Shown: positions 7,128-16,103 of the stretch, in pieces | How positions within the stretch are numbered: position 1 is the first letter of the stretch | How the letters are laid out: every line of letters starts with the position of its first letter | Assembly: GCF_020531845.1 (NCBI RefSeq) | Contig: NZ_JAJAVF010000002.1 | Coordinates: forward strand, 210,570 to 274,569 | From: Methylobacillus methanolivorans | GTDB taxonomy: Bacteria > Pseudomonadota > Gammaproteobacteria > Burkholderiales > Methylophilaceae | Length of the DNA stretch: 64,000 bases | Direction of reading: 5' to 3' | Translations under genes and position numbers: made by a program | The notes under the pieces: generated by a model | Database searches by the model: none | Told to the model about the DNA's origin: nothing | What the model saw: only the letters and a program-made list of their open reading frames with translations

Positions 7128-8996
7128 ATGAAGGCTAGAAAGATAGCGATGGCAGTTGGCGTCGGTTTGCTGGGTCTTGCAGCAATCCCGGCAATGGCAA
7201 CCGACATGGAAAACCTGATGAAGGACGATGGCCAGTGGGCGCATCCACGCAAGGATTATGCAAACACCGGCTATAGTGGCCTGTCGCAGATCAACAAGAG
7301 CAATGTGAAAAACCTGAAGTACGCCTGGACGTTTGCCACTGGTGTAAACCGTGGCCATGAAGGCGCACCACTGGTGATCAATGGGGTGATGTATATCCAC
7401 ACTGCATTCCCTAACAATGTGTATGCGCTTGACCTGAATAACAACCAGAAAATTCTCTGGTCTTACTTCCCCAAGCAGGATCCATCCGTACAAGCCTTGC
7501 TGTGCTGCGACAACGTCAACCGTGGCCTGGGTTTTGGCGATGGCAAGATTTTCCTGCAACAGAATGACGGCATCCTGGTTGCGCTGGACGCCAAGACTGG
7601 CAAGAAGATATGGGATGTGGCCGTAGTCGATACCAAATCCGGTGCTTCCACTACCAACGCGCCGCATGTTATCAAGGATAAAGTGGTGACAGGCTGTTCT
7701 GGCGGTGAATATGGTGTGCGTTGCTACATCTCTGCCTACAACATCAAGGACGGCAGCCTGGTATGGCGTGCCTATAGCACTGGCTCTGATGCTGATGCCT
7801 TGATTGGCAAGGATTTCAACAAGGACAATCCGCACTACAGCGCTTTGTCTTTATATGAAGATGTGAATGGTGGCAACAAGGAGGGTGGTTCCTTCAATGC
7901 GCTACCCAAGGAAAAGCTCAAATTCCCGGAAAAAGATCTGGGTATCAAGACTTGGCTCAAGCCGCAGGCTGTCAAGAATGGCTGGGAGCATGGCGGCGGC
8001 CCGACCTGGGGCTGGTACTCCTATGACCCTTCCCTCAACCTGATGTATTACGGCACCGGCAACCCTGGTACCTGGAATCCAGACGTGCGCCCCGGCGACA
8101 ACAAGTGGTCCATGACTATTTTTGCGCGTGACGTGGATACGGGTGAGGCACGCTGGGGCTACCAGATGACGCCACATGACGAGTGGGATTACGACGGCAT
8201 GAACGAAAGCATCCTTTGGGAAGCCAACGGCAAGAAGCTCGCCACCCATTTTGACCGCAATGGCTTTGGCTATACGTTTGACCGCACCAACGGCACCTTG
8301 CTGGTAGCCGAGAAAATGCATCCGTTCGTCAATTGGGCAAAATCAATTGACCTCAAGACCGGCATTCCGCAGAAAGACCCTAAGTACTCCACTCACCAGG
8401 ACTACAACGCGAAGGGTATTTGTCCATCTGCATTGGGCGTGAAGGACGAGCAACCTGCTGCATTCTCTCCACGTACCAAGCTGTTCTATGTGCCGCTTAA
8501 TCACGTGTGCATGACCTATGAGCCTACCGAGTCCAAGTACATCGCAGGCCAGCCGTGGGTAGGGGCAACCTTGACCATGTTCGCCGGGCCAGATGGTGTG
8601 ATGGGCGGCTTTATGGCCTGGGATGGCCTCAAGGGTAAGGCTGCCTGGTACAACAAGGAAAAATTCTCTGCTTGGGGCGGCGCGTTGGCAACCGGTTCAG
8701 ACCTGGTGTTCTACGGCACGCTGGATCGCTGGTTCAAGGCGCTGGATGCCAAGACCGGCAAGGAGCTATGGAGAGCACAAGTAGGTTCTGGCGTGGTCGG
8801 CAATGCGATCACTTATACCCATAAGGGCAAGCAATATGTTGGCGTGCTATCTGGCATTGGTGGCTGGGCCGGCGTTGCCATGAACCTGGGCCTGGAAGAA
8901 GAGACTGCGGGCTTGGGCGCTGCTGGTGGTTACAAGGAGCTGAAAGACTGGAATGCCGCACCCGGTGGTGGTGCCATGAATGTCTTCAGCCTATAA
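7128..8996 (+). CDS. xoxF: Lanthanide-dependent PQQ methanol dehydrogenase XoxF
   Basis: A periplasmic quinoprotein that oxidises methanol with PQQ and a rare-earth ion and passes electrons to a cytochrome c. The start at 7128 is preferred over an in-frame ATG at 7116 because GGAG lies 6 bases before it; it gives 622 residues with a Sec signal peptide ending in IPAMA. Visible marks are the vicinal disulfide pair Cys126-Cys127 (LLCCDNVNRG), the tryptophan-docking propeller repeats, and DEWDYDG, where Asp354 is the catalytic base. Asp356, which is Ala in calcium-dependent MxaF, is the extra lanthanide ligand. An insertion of roughly 25-30 residues near 230-270 is longer than in alphaproteobacterial XoxF. 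No xoxG or xoxJ gene follows; a terminator comes next. Confidence 0.95.
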   Translation: MKARKIAMAVGVGLLGLAAIPAMATDMENLMKDDGQWAHPRKDYANTGYSGLSQINKSNVKNLKYAWTFATGVNRGHEGAPLVINGVMYIHTAFPNNVYALDLNNNQKILWSYFPKQDPSVQALLCCDNVNRGLGFGDGKIFLQQNDGILVALDAKTGKKIWDVAVVDTKSGASTTNAPHVIKDKVVTGCSGGEYGVRCYISAYNIKDGSLVWRAYSTGSDADALIGKDFNKDNPHYSALSLYEDVNGGNKEGGSFNALPKEKLKFPEKDLGIKTWLKPQAVKNGWEHGGGPTWGWYSYDPSLNLMYYGTGNPGTWNPDVRPGDNKWSMTIFARDVDTGEARWGYQMTPHDEWDYDGMNESILWEANGKKLATHFDRNGFGYTFDRTNGTLLVAEKMHPFVNWAKSIDLKTGIPQKDPKYSTHQDYNAKGICPSALGVKDEQPAAFSPRTKLFYVPLNHVCMTYEPTESKYIAGQPWVGATLTMFAGPDGVMGGFMAWDGLKGKAAWYNKEKFSAWGGALATGSDLVFYGTLDRWFKALDAKTGKELWRAQVGSGVVGNAITYTHKGKQYVGVLSGIGGWAGVAMNLGLEEETAGLGAAGGYKELKDWNAAPGGGAMNVFSL

Positions 8997-9078
8997 GGTG
9001 TTTTTATTGATGTGCTGACACATCATCTCCTCGACTCATTCTGGCTCATCTCCACTGAGTAATGTCTGAGTCCTTTTG

Positions 9079-9109
9079 GCCCGGCACCTTCCTCGCCGGG
9101 CTTTTTTTT
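9079..9109 (+). terminator. Rho-independent terminator after xoxF
   Basis: GCCCGGC, a nine-base loop and GCCGGGC form a 7-bp stem followed by eight T. It lies 83 bases after the xoxF stop. Confidence 0.85.
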
Positions 9110-9134
9110 GTCCGCAATTCGCATTGGGAATAGA

Positions 9135-10649
9135 CTACTGGGCGCGTTTGATGCCCGTGGTGCGTGATTTTTTCAGCTCACGCAATACATCGGCGAGCTT
9201 CTTGACTGCGACTTCCAGCTCGTGGGGAGAGTGCGCCGCAAATCCCATGAGAAATCCTGTTTGATCATGTTTTGAGGCATGCAGTGCCGTCAGGCCCAGT
9301 AGATCTATGCCTGCCTGGCGTGCAGCTTCAATGGCATCGTGCTCGGGGATGTCGCAATTGAGCAGGCAGGGCATCTGCATGCCACCATCTGGTACTTTGG
9401 GTTCCAGGAAATCAGCGAGATATTGCCTGACCAGCGCTGCCAACACATTCCGTCGCTCGGCATAGACAGCGCGCATGGTGCGCACATGGGCCCCAAAATG
9501 CCCGCCCTCAATGAAGCGGGCGAGTGTCAGTTGTGGAATTGGTGCGCTATGGCCATCCATGAGGGTACGTGCCACCGTCATGGCAGGGATGAGTTCGGCA
9601 GGCAACACCATATAGCCAATGCGTAGGCCGGGGAACAGCGACTTGGTGAAGGTACCGATATAGATGGTCCTGTCATGCGCATCCAGGCCTTGCACGCAGG
9701 CCTTGGGCTTGCCTGCGTAGTGAAATTCGCTGTCGTAATCATCTTCGATAATCCAGGCTTGATGCAGGCGTGCCCACTCAATGACTGCCAAGCGTCGCTC
9801 CAGCGCTAGCGTAGAGCCGGTGGGGAATTGGTGCGATGGTGTCAGGAAGACGGCTTTAGCCATTTGCGGGGCTTGATACAGGCGCTCTATCTGCATGCCA
9901 TCATGATCCAGCGGCACGGGCAGGCATGTCAGTCCGGCGGCTTCAAACGCCTTGCGTGCCCCGTGATATACCGGGTCCTCAATAAAAATATGGTCGTCGG
10001 CATCAAGTAAGACGTTGGCGCATAAAGCCAGCGCCTGTTGCGAGCTGGTTAATACCAGTACCCGTTCTGGTGTGGCGTGGGCGCCACGCTCCAGGTTGAC
10101 GTAGCCGCTGATCGCTTGCCGTAATGCTGCCATGCCTTGTGGCGGGCTGTGCAGCAGGACATGGGTGCCGTGTTCCTTCAACACCTGGCGTTCAAGTCGC
10201 TCCCAGGTCGCAAGTGGAAAGCTACGGGTTTCTGGCACCCCCGGGGCAAACGCGCGTGGTGCCAGAAAATCACGTACGCCACCGCCTTGCAGCATGGCTG
10301 TGCCACGCTGGCTGAGATGGTGCGCGACCTTGTTAGGTGAGGGACGTCGTAATGGTTTTTTTCCTGCAAGCTGATGCACCTGTTCTGAAACCAGGCTGCC
10401 CTTGCCTACATGCCGCTGTATAAAGCCTTCCGCATGTAGCTGGCTATAGGCTGTTTCTACCGTGTCGCGTGATACCTCCAGCGACTTGGCAAGTGCCCGT
10501 GTGGCCGGGAGTGGCTTACCTGCTTTTAGCGTGCCGTCAAGGATGAGTTGGCGGATTGCCCTTTGAATACGGGCATACAGGGGCAGGGTGCCGTGGACAG
10601 GGTTGTTGATCCAGGCTTTGACAGATTCTAGTTGGGCATGCTTAAACAA
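9135..10649 (-). CDS. MocR/PdxR-family regulator (GntR HTH fused to aminotransferase fold)
   Basis: A 504-residue protein. Residues 20-85 form a GntR winged helix (LPLYARIQRAIRQLILDG, then RALAKSLEVSRDTVETAYSQL). From about 130 a fold-type I aminotransferase domain follows, with the PLP lysine in TFTKSLFPGLRIGY. MocR proteins bind PLP and usually control vitamin B6 or amino acid genes lying divergently. The only usable start in this frame is a TTG at 10647-10649; an in-frame stop lies shortly upstream and there is no ATG. It is divergent from a transporter-yggS-argD run, and three AATTGG repeats sit in the shared region. The effector may be PLP itself or a PLP adduct. Confidence 0.9.
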   Translation of the reverse strand: MFKHAQLESVKAWINNPVHGTLPLYARIQRAIRQLILDGTLKAGKPLPATRALAKSLEVSRDTVETAYSQLHAEGFIQRHVGKGSLVSEQVHQLAGKKPLRRPSPNKVAHHLSQRGTAMLQGGGVRDFLAPRAFAPGVPETRSFPLATWERLERQVLKEHGTHVLLHSPPQGMAALRQAISGYVNLERGAHATPERVLVLTSSQQALALCANVLLDADDHIFIEDPVYHGARKAFEAAGLTCLPVPLDHDGMQIERLYQAPQMAKAVFLTPSHQFPTGSTLALERRLAVIEWARLHQAWIIEDDYDSEFHYAGKPKACVQGLDAHDRTIYIGTFTKSLFPGLRIGYMVLPAELIPAMTVARTLMDGHSAPIPQLTLARFIEGGHFGAHVRTMRAVYAERRNVLAALVRQYLADFLEPKVPDGGMQMPCLLNCDIPEHDAIEAARQAGIDLLGLTALHASKHDQTGFLMGFAAHSPHELEVAVKKLADVLRELKKSRTTGIKRAQ

Positions 10650-10712
10650 TTGGTCTGTATCTCTTCGAAAAATTGGCTGGTAATGTCAGTCCAATCATCA
10701 GGTATAAATTGG
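10648..10712. promoter_or_regulatory. Three AATTGG direct repeats, candidate MocR operator
   Basis: AATTGG occurs at 10648-10653, 10671-10676 and 10707-10712, each followed by a TG-containing tail (TCTG, CTGG, TTGT). A CCAAT in the opposite sense lies at 10691-10695. Direct repeats some tens of bases apart are the usual MocR operator form. The first copy overlaps the regulator's own start codon, which would fit autoregulation. Confidence 0.45.
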
Positions 10713-10759
10713 TTGTCCCATCGTGTCAATCACCTTATCTGAGGAGCCATATACAGATC

Positions 10760-12007
10760 ATGTCATCTGCCAATTCAACTTCATTATCTTCGTTTCACTG
10801 GCGTGACTTTATTCATCCCCTGGTTGCTGGCCTGATTTCGGTCATTGTCAATTATGGCGGTACGTTTATCCTGGTGTTTCAGGCTGCCAAAGTGGCGGGG
10901 CTTAGCCCCGAGCTGACGGCTTCATGGGTGTGGTCGGTGTCGATTGGCGTCGGGGTGACAGGGCTCATATTAAGTTGGGTTTATCGCGAGCCTATCATTA
11001 CTGCTTGGTCGACACCTGCTGCGGCATTTCTTGTGACCGCACTGGCGACCACTTCCCATGCGGAGGCTGTAGGGGCTTATCTCGTGTCAGCGGCAGTTTT
11101 TGTCATTCTTGGCATCTCAGGCTGGTTTGAGCGCGTAATCCGGCTCATCCCCGCTTGCGTGGCCGCAGCGTTGTTGGCGGGCATCCTGCTGCAATTCGGC
11201 ATCAAGGCATTTGGCGGCATGAGTGTCGACCCAATGCTAGCGGGCCTGTTGATCATTGCCTACGTGGTATTCAAGCGAGCCAGCGCACGATATGCCGTGG
11301 TGGGCATCTTGTTGCTGGGCTTGGCATTCTTGCTGGTGGCGGGGCGGATTGACCTTTCTGGGATGGCCTTACGTGTCGCCAGCCCGGTGTTCACTGCACC
11401 GGTATTTTCGCTCAATGCCTTGTTGAGCGTGGCCTTGCCTTTGTTCCTGATTACTTTGACCGGGCAATATATGCCGGGGATGCTGGTACTGCGCAATGAC
11501 GGTTTCAAGACCAGCGCCAATCCGATCTTGACCGTCACTGGGCTGGGGTCATTGCTAATGGCACCATTTGGTTCGCATGCTTTTAATATTGCCGCCATCA
11601 CGGCAGCGATCTGCACAGGCAGGGAGGCCCATGAAGACCCCGCCAAGCGCTGGATAGCAGGCATTGTGGCTGGTATCTGTTACATCCTGGTTGGGGTGTT
11701 CGGCGTGACATTGGCGGCGGTGTTCATGGCATTCCCTGCCACATTCATCACGACGCTGGCAGGCTTGGCGCTGCTGGGTACCATCGCTGGTAGCCTGGCT
11801 ACTGCCATGGCGGATGCCAGGACCAGGGAGGCGGCACTGATCACCTTCATTGCCTCGGCAGCCAACATTACCTTGCTAGGCATCGGTGGTGCTTTTTGGG
11901 GGCTGGCGATTGGGCTTGTGGCATATACGGCGCTGCATGGCAGGCTACCACAGCAGGTTGTCAACGCAGCGATGGTGCCGATCCCTGCCAACAAGTTAGT
12001 GAAGTGA
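10760..12007 (+). CDS. BenE-family membrane transporter
   Basis: An integral inner membrane protein of 415 residues with about 11-12 hydrophobic segments from residue 20 to the end. It matches the benzoate/H+ symporter (BenE) family: GLSPELTASWVWSVSIG, AWSTPAAAFLVTAL, LTGQYMPGMLVLRNDGF, APFGSHAFNIAAITAAICTG. The start at 10760 (MSSANSTSLSS) is chosen because the reading frame upstream lacks family sequence and GAGGAG is nearby at 10741. It overlaps yggS by one base. Transport of benzoate is only the family label: there are no aromatic catabolism genes here and a MocR regulator is divergent, so an amino acid or B6-related substrate is possible. Confidence 0.85.
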   Translation: MSSANSTSLSSFHWRDFIHPLVAGLISVIVNYGGTFILVFQAAKVAGLSPELTASWVWSVSIGVGVTGLILSWVYREPIITAWSTPAAAFLVTALATTSHAEAVGAYLVSAAVFVILGISGWFERVIRLIPACVAAALLAGILLQFGIKAFGGMSVDPMLAGLLIIAYVVFKRASARYAVVGILLLGLAFLLVAGRIDLSGMALRVASPVFTAPVFSLNALLSVALPLFLITLTGQYMPGMLVLRNDGFKTSANPILTVTGLGSLLMAPFGSHAFNIAAITAAICTGREAHEDPAKRWIAGIVAGICYILVGVFGVTLAAVFMAFPATFITTLAGLALLGTIAGSLATAMADARTREAALITFIASAANITLLGIGGAFWGLAIGLVAYTALHGRLPQQVVNAAMVPIPANKLVK

Positions 12008-12804
12008 TGCCCATGCCGATCTACCCCTCTACTGCTCATGAGCAACATGGCCTCTACCCACTGGACACGACACTCACGGACTTTCAGTACAAGCTAGCTG
12101 CGGTGCAGGCGCGGATTGAGGCTGCTTGTCACGGTGCTGGGCGCGACCCGGCAACAGTCAGGCTGCTGCCGGTGAGCAAGACCAAGCCCGAGGCCAGCCT
12201 CCGAGTGGCCTATGCTGCTGGTTGCCGCATGTTGGGTGAGAACAAGGTGCAGGAAGCTCTTCACAAATGGACTGCCATGCAGGATTTGGCAGATTTACGC
12301 TGGTCTGTCATCGGACATCTGCAAAGTAACAAGGCCAGGCTGGTGGCGCGCTTTGCCTCAGAGTTCCAGGCGCTGGATAGTCTGCACCTGGCCGAGGTGC
12401 TGGATCGTCATCTGCAAATTGAAGGGCGCTCACTGGATGTGCTTGTGCAGGTCAACACATCGAGCGAAGCCAATAAATATGGCCTGGCACCTGAGGAGGT
12501 CGCCGATTTTCTCCAGGTCTTGCCATCGTTCACTGCATTGCGCGTGCGGGGATTGATGACGCTAGCCTTGTTTTCCAGCGATACCGAGCGAGTGCGCCAT
12601 TGCTTTAAGCGACTGCGTAGCCTGCGTGATGAGCTGCTACAGAACGCACCACTTGGGATACACCTGCACGAGTTATCCATGGGTATGTCTGGCGATTTCG
12701 AGATCGCTATTGAAGAGGGCGCGACCATTGTGCGCATCGGCCAGGCTCTCTTTGGCGCTCGCACGACTCCCGACTCTCATTATTGGCCAGTGAATGACCA
12801 GTAA
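12007..12804 (+). CDS. yggS: YggS/PLPBP family pyridoxal phosphate homeostasis protein
   Basis: A 265-residue cytoplasmic protein with the single TIM-barrel PLP fold of the YggS/PROSC family. It has the PLP lysine motif LLPVSKTKP, then LGENKVQEA, WSVIGHLQSNKA, LVQVNTSSEANKYGL, and the phosphate-binding ending LSMGMSGDFEIAIEEGATIVRIG. It keeps free PLP in balance and has no proven catalysis. The start ATG at 12007 overlaps the transporter stop (TGATG), showing a tight operon; a second ATG at 12013 is possible. The N-terminus is about 20 residues longer than in E. coli YggS. Confidence 0.92.
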   Translation: MPMPIYPSTAHEQHGLYPLDTTLTDFQYKLAAVQARIEAACHGAGRDPATVRLLPVSKTKPEASLRVAYAAGCRMLGENKVQEALHKWTAMQDLADLRWSVIGHLQSNKARLVARFASEFQALDSLHLAEVLDRHLQIEGRSLDVLVQVNTSSEANKYGLAPEEVADFLQVLPSFTALRVRGLMTLALFSSDTERVRHCFKRLRSLRDELLQNAPLGIHLHELSMGMSGDFEIAIEEGATIVRIGQALFGARTTPDSHYWPVNDQ

Positions 12805-12825
12805 ACTTTTTTTGAGGATGACACC

Positions 12826-14052
12826 ATGATGGAACATATCAACTCCCACTTGATGGCAGCTTATGCCCGCCAACCGGTTTCTTTTGTGCGGGGTAGTGGG
12901 GCTAGGCTATGGGATGAGCAAGGCGTGGAATACCTGGATGCCATGGCCGGGGTGGCTGTGACTAGCTTGGGGCATGCCCATCCGGAGATCGCTGCCGTGA
13001 TTGCTGAGCAGGCCAGAATGCTGCTGCACACCTCCAACATCTTTCGCATCGACTGGCAGGAAAGGCTGGGAGAGCGCTTGTGCGCATTGACTGGCATGCA
13101 ACAGGTTTTTTTCTGCAATTCGGGGGCAGAGGCCAATGAAGCAGCCCTTAAATTGGCAAGATTGCATGGTCAGCGTCAAGGGATAAGCGTGCCGAAAATA
13201 CTGGTCATGGAAAATGGCTTTCATGGTCGTACTCTGGCCACGCTTTCTGCCACTGGCAACCCGGCCAAGCAACGTGGTTTTGAGCCCTTGATGCCAGGGT
13301 TTATTCGCGTGCCTTATAACGACATTCACGCGGTATGCCAGATGCTGGATACCGTACCCGACATCGTGGCGATATTGATAGAGCCAGTGCAGGGCGAAGG
13401 CGGCATACGCCCTGCCAGTGTTGAGTATTTGCAAGAGTTACGTGCAGTATGCGATGAGCATGAGTGCTTGTTGATGATGGATGAAATCCAGGCTGGCATG
13501 GGGCGTACTGGTGCTTGGTTTGGGCATCAGCATGCATGCATCGTGCCTGACGTGATAACGCTGGCCAAAGCATTGGGCAATGGCTTCCCGATTGGCGCGT
13601 GCCTGGCACGCGGCATGGCTGCCGACTTGTTCTCGCCCGGCCAGCACGGTTCTACGTTTGGCGGCAACCCCCTAGCTTGCCGGGTGGCGTATACGGTATT
13701 GGATATCATGATCCGCGATCAACTACCTCAACGTGCGGCAACGCTGGGAGCCAGGCTGCTAGCCGGTTTGCAACAGGCGCTACGCCATCATCCTGACGTG
13801 CGGGCGATTCGTGGACAGGGCTTGATGCTGGGTATAGAGCTAGATAGGCCTTGCCAGGCACTAGTGTGGAAAGCCCTGGTACAAGAGCGCCTGCTGATCA
13901 CTGTGACGCGTGAACGTACTATTCGCTTGCTGCCCCCACTGGTGTGCAGTGAAGCGCAGATTGATGACATCGTCGCACGCATTGCTCGCTTGCTACACAC
14001 GTTCGCCGAGGCAGCGCCTACCAAGCTGCACAAAGTGGCTTTAGGCGGCTAG
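12826..14052 (+). CDS. argD: Acetylornithine aminotransferase (class III)
   Basis: A 408-residue PLP enzyme that converts N-acetylglutamate semialdehyde to N-acetylornithine in arginine synthesis; it may also serve the succinyl-diaminopimelate step. The class III signature is complete: FFCNSGAEANEAALKLAR, GFHGRTLATL, EPVQGEGG, LMMDEIQAGMGRTG, and the PLP lysine at 248 in TLAKALGNGFPIGA. A GAGG site precedes the ATG. It is 21 bases after yggS, so it belongs to the transporter-yggS-argD transcript. A related 4-aminobutyrate or lysine transaminase cannot be fully excluded. Confidence 0.88.
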   Translation: MMEHINSHLMAAYARQPVSFVRGSGARLWDEQGVEYLDAMAGVAVTSLGHAHPEIAAVIAEQARMLLHTSNIFRIDWQERLGERLCALTGMQQVFFCNSGAEANEAALKLARLHGQRQGISVPKILVMENGFHGRTLATLSATGNPAKQRGFEPLMPGFIRVPYNDIHAVCQMLDTVPDIVAILIEPVQGEGGIRPASVEYLQELRAVCDEHECLLMMDEIQAGMGRTGAWFGHQHACIVPDVITLAKALGNGFPIGACLARGMAADLFSPGQHGSTFGGNPLACRVAYTVLDIMIRDQLPQRAATLGARLLAGLQQALRHHPDVRAIRGQGLMLGIELDRPCQALVWKALVQERLLITVTRERTIRLLPPLVCSEAQIDDIVARIARLLHTFAEAAPTKLHKVALGG

Positions 14053-14090
14053 CTTTTTGTACTTAGCCGCCATCTTTGTAACAGACAGGC

Positions 14091-15500
14091 TCATTTTGCA
14101 AAGAAATTAGCCATGAGGTTCTCTGCTGCATCAGTTTGTGTTCGTGGCGTGACGCTCACAATGAAACTGGAAGTGCTGGCAGCCACGGCTGGTGATAGGG
14201 ATACGCTGAAGTTGCTGGCGTAAGACTTGCCTGCCGGGATGGTAATTTCCTGACTACCCTTGAAGCTGTCTGCGGGTAGTCCGTGCACCTGGATGGCATA
14301 GGTTTCTGCGCCGGCAGATTTGTTGCTGATGCGTAATTCATAACGGTTGCGCAAACTGCCATCGGCAAGCTGAGTCACCAAGGGTTGCCTTTGTTGCTGC
14401 ACGATAGCGGTGAAAGGGCTGAGTGTGCTGATGGCATGCCAGGTAAAGGCTATGCTGGCGATCAGCAAGGAGGCATAGCCCACGCGCTTTGCTTGCGACC
14501 ATCGTTGCTGGCGCTCCTCTGGTTTCTGGAGATGCTCGTCGCGGTCAAAGCGGATCAAGCCGTGTGGCAGCTTGAGGCTATCCATGATGTTGTTGCAGGC
14601 ATCCACGCACAAGCCACAGGAGATGCAACCAATCTGGAACCCTTTGCGGATGTCAACGCCGGTTGGGCAGACGTTTACGCAATAATTGCAGTCTATACAA
14701 TCGCCAAAGCCTTGCTCACGACGCGTTTCCACCGTCTTGAGCTTGGCGGTGGGTGCTTGACGACCTTGCTGGCCTTCGCCACGTGCCTGGTCATACATGA
14801 CGGTGACGGTGGAAGGATCCTGCATCACGCCCTGGAATTTGCCATAAGGACAGGCCACAAAGCAGATGTCTTCACGCGCGAACCCGGCGGCGACATAAGT
14901 AGTAGCAGTGAGGACGGAAATCGTGACATAGGCTGCAATCGCTGCTTCCCCGGCAAATACCTGCCTTAAAAGCGTGCCTGCCTCGGCAAAATACAGTGTG
15001 AAAGTGATAGCCGTGGCGAATGACAACCCCAGCCAAAGAGCGTGGGTGCTACCGATCAAGGCAATTTTTTTCATGCTCCATGGGGCTTGTTGTAGGCGCT
15101 TCCTGGCCTGGGCTTCTCCCTGTATCCATTTTTCGATGAAGCGGAAAGCATCCGTCCATAAGGTCTGGAAGCAGAAAAAACCACAGAAAATCCGCCCAAA
15201 CATGGCAGCCGAGACGAATAGCAAGCTGGCAGCTATGACCATGATGCCCACGAGCACCATCAAATCCTGTGGGTAAAGCACTAGGTCGAACAAGTAAAAG
15301 CGCGCACTGCCAATATCAAACAACAGGGCTTGCCCGACTTGATTGGGCCAGGGTAACCAGGGCAGGAAAAAATACACGCCAAAAGCGAGATTGAGGATGA
15401 TGGACTTGATATTGCGGTATCGTCCCTTAACCGAGTAAGGCACGATGGGAATGACTTTGCGTGCTGGGGTGGCACGGACGAGGGTGGCTTCTGCTTGCAT
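14091..15500 (-). CDS. ccoG: Cytochrome c oxidase accessory protein CcoG (FixG/RdxA)
   Basis: A 469-residue membrane ferredoxin. Hydrophobic segments lie near 35-55, 80-110, 150-175 and 185-205. Two 4Fe-4S clusters are encoded by CIDCNYCVNVCPTG and CISCGLCVDACN (about 265-315). Another segment (about 335-355) precedes a periplasmic Ig-like FixG C-terminal domain. CcoG takes part in copper delivery or reduction during assembly of cbb3 oxidase. No ccoNOP genes are in the window, so it stands apart from the oxidase operon or serves another one. Confidence 0.92.
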   Translation of the reverse strand: MQAEATLVRATPARKVIPIVPYSVKGRYRNIKSIILNLAFGVYFFLPWLPWPNQVGQALLFDIGSARFYLFDLVLYPQDLMVLVGIMVIAASLLFVSAAMFGRIFCGFFCFQTLWTDAFRFIEKWIQGEAQARKRLQQAPWSMKKIALIGSTHALWLGLSFATAITFTLYFAEAGTLLRQVFAGEAAIAAYVTISVLTATTYVAAGFAREDICFVACPYGKFQGVMQDPSTVTVMYDQARGEGQQGRQAPTAKLKTVETRREQGFGDCIDCNYCVNVCPTGVDIRKGFQIGCISCGLCVDACNNIMDSLKLPHGLIRFDRDEHLQKPEERQQRWSQAKRVGYASLLIASIAFTWHAISTLSPFTAIVQQQRQPLVTQLADGSLRNRYELRISNKSAGAETYAIQVHGLPADSFKGSQEITIPAGKSYASNFSVSLSPAVAASTSSFIVSVTPRTQTDAAENLMANFFAK

Positions 15501-15624
15501 GGCAATTCCTGATTGAATGATGCTATGCAGAATTGTGCGGAAGTGGATAGTTTTATAACAGATTCAGATATTAATTAATTAATAGTATCAGATTGGTGAA
15601 ATGTATTGCTGTGCCTGTGTTTTA

Positions 15625-15993
15625 TCAAACAATCAAGGCGGCTGCCACCTGGCGACTTTCTGCCATCAGAATATTGTAGGTGCGGCAGGCAGCTTCCGTG
15701 GTCATGCACTCCACGCTGATGCCTGCTGTAATCAAGTCGCGACTGATGGAGGGGTGCAGGAAGCGATGCTTGTTACCAGTGCCGAGCAGGATTAACTCGG
15801 GCTTGAGCGCCAGTAGTTCCTGAAAATGGGCAGCTTGCAGGTGATCGAAGCTCTCAATAGCCCAATCCGGGTTGATGTACCCAGGTAAGACAATCAGGCT
15901 ATGTTCATGGCGATGGTGGTTGACTTCCACCCAGCCATCGCCGTAACCGGTAATCAGGTGGCTGCCTGCAGCCTGGGTAAGGTGTAATTTCAT
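15625..15993 (-). CDS. Mth938-like domain protein (DUF498)
   Basis: A 122-residue protein starting MKLHLTQ, with the family blocks ITGYGDGWVEVN and LILLGTGNKHRFLHP and the ending AACRTYNILMAESRQVAAALI. The family is related to mitochondrial NDUFAF3 and has no known enzymatic activity in bacteria. An earlier in-frame ATG at 16050 would add 19 residues not typical of the family; neither start has a strong ribosome site. It is divergent from the aminotransferase gene. Confidence 0.8.
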   Translation of the reverse strand: MKLHLTQAAGSHLITGYGDGWVEVNHHRHEHSLIVLPGYINPDWAIESFDHLQAAHFQELLALKPELILLGTGNKHRFLHPSISRDLITAGISVECMTTEAACRTYNILMAESRQVAAALIV

Positions 15994-16103
15994 CAGCGGA
16001 TATATCGAATAATCAATGGAGTCTTTTGAGGAGTGGCGCTTCAATTGCATGCCAACTCAATGTAAGATAGCACATTTTCCCCAACCGACATCTACGGGTT
16101 ACC

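Noticed and set aside
6879..7835. 318-residue open frame on the minus strand across the xoxF 5' half
   Set aside because: It is a shadow of xoxF: its sequence mirrors conserved xoxF codons, resembles no protein, and overlaps the xoxF promoter.
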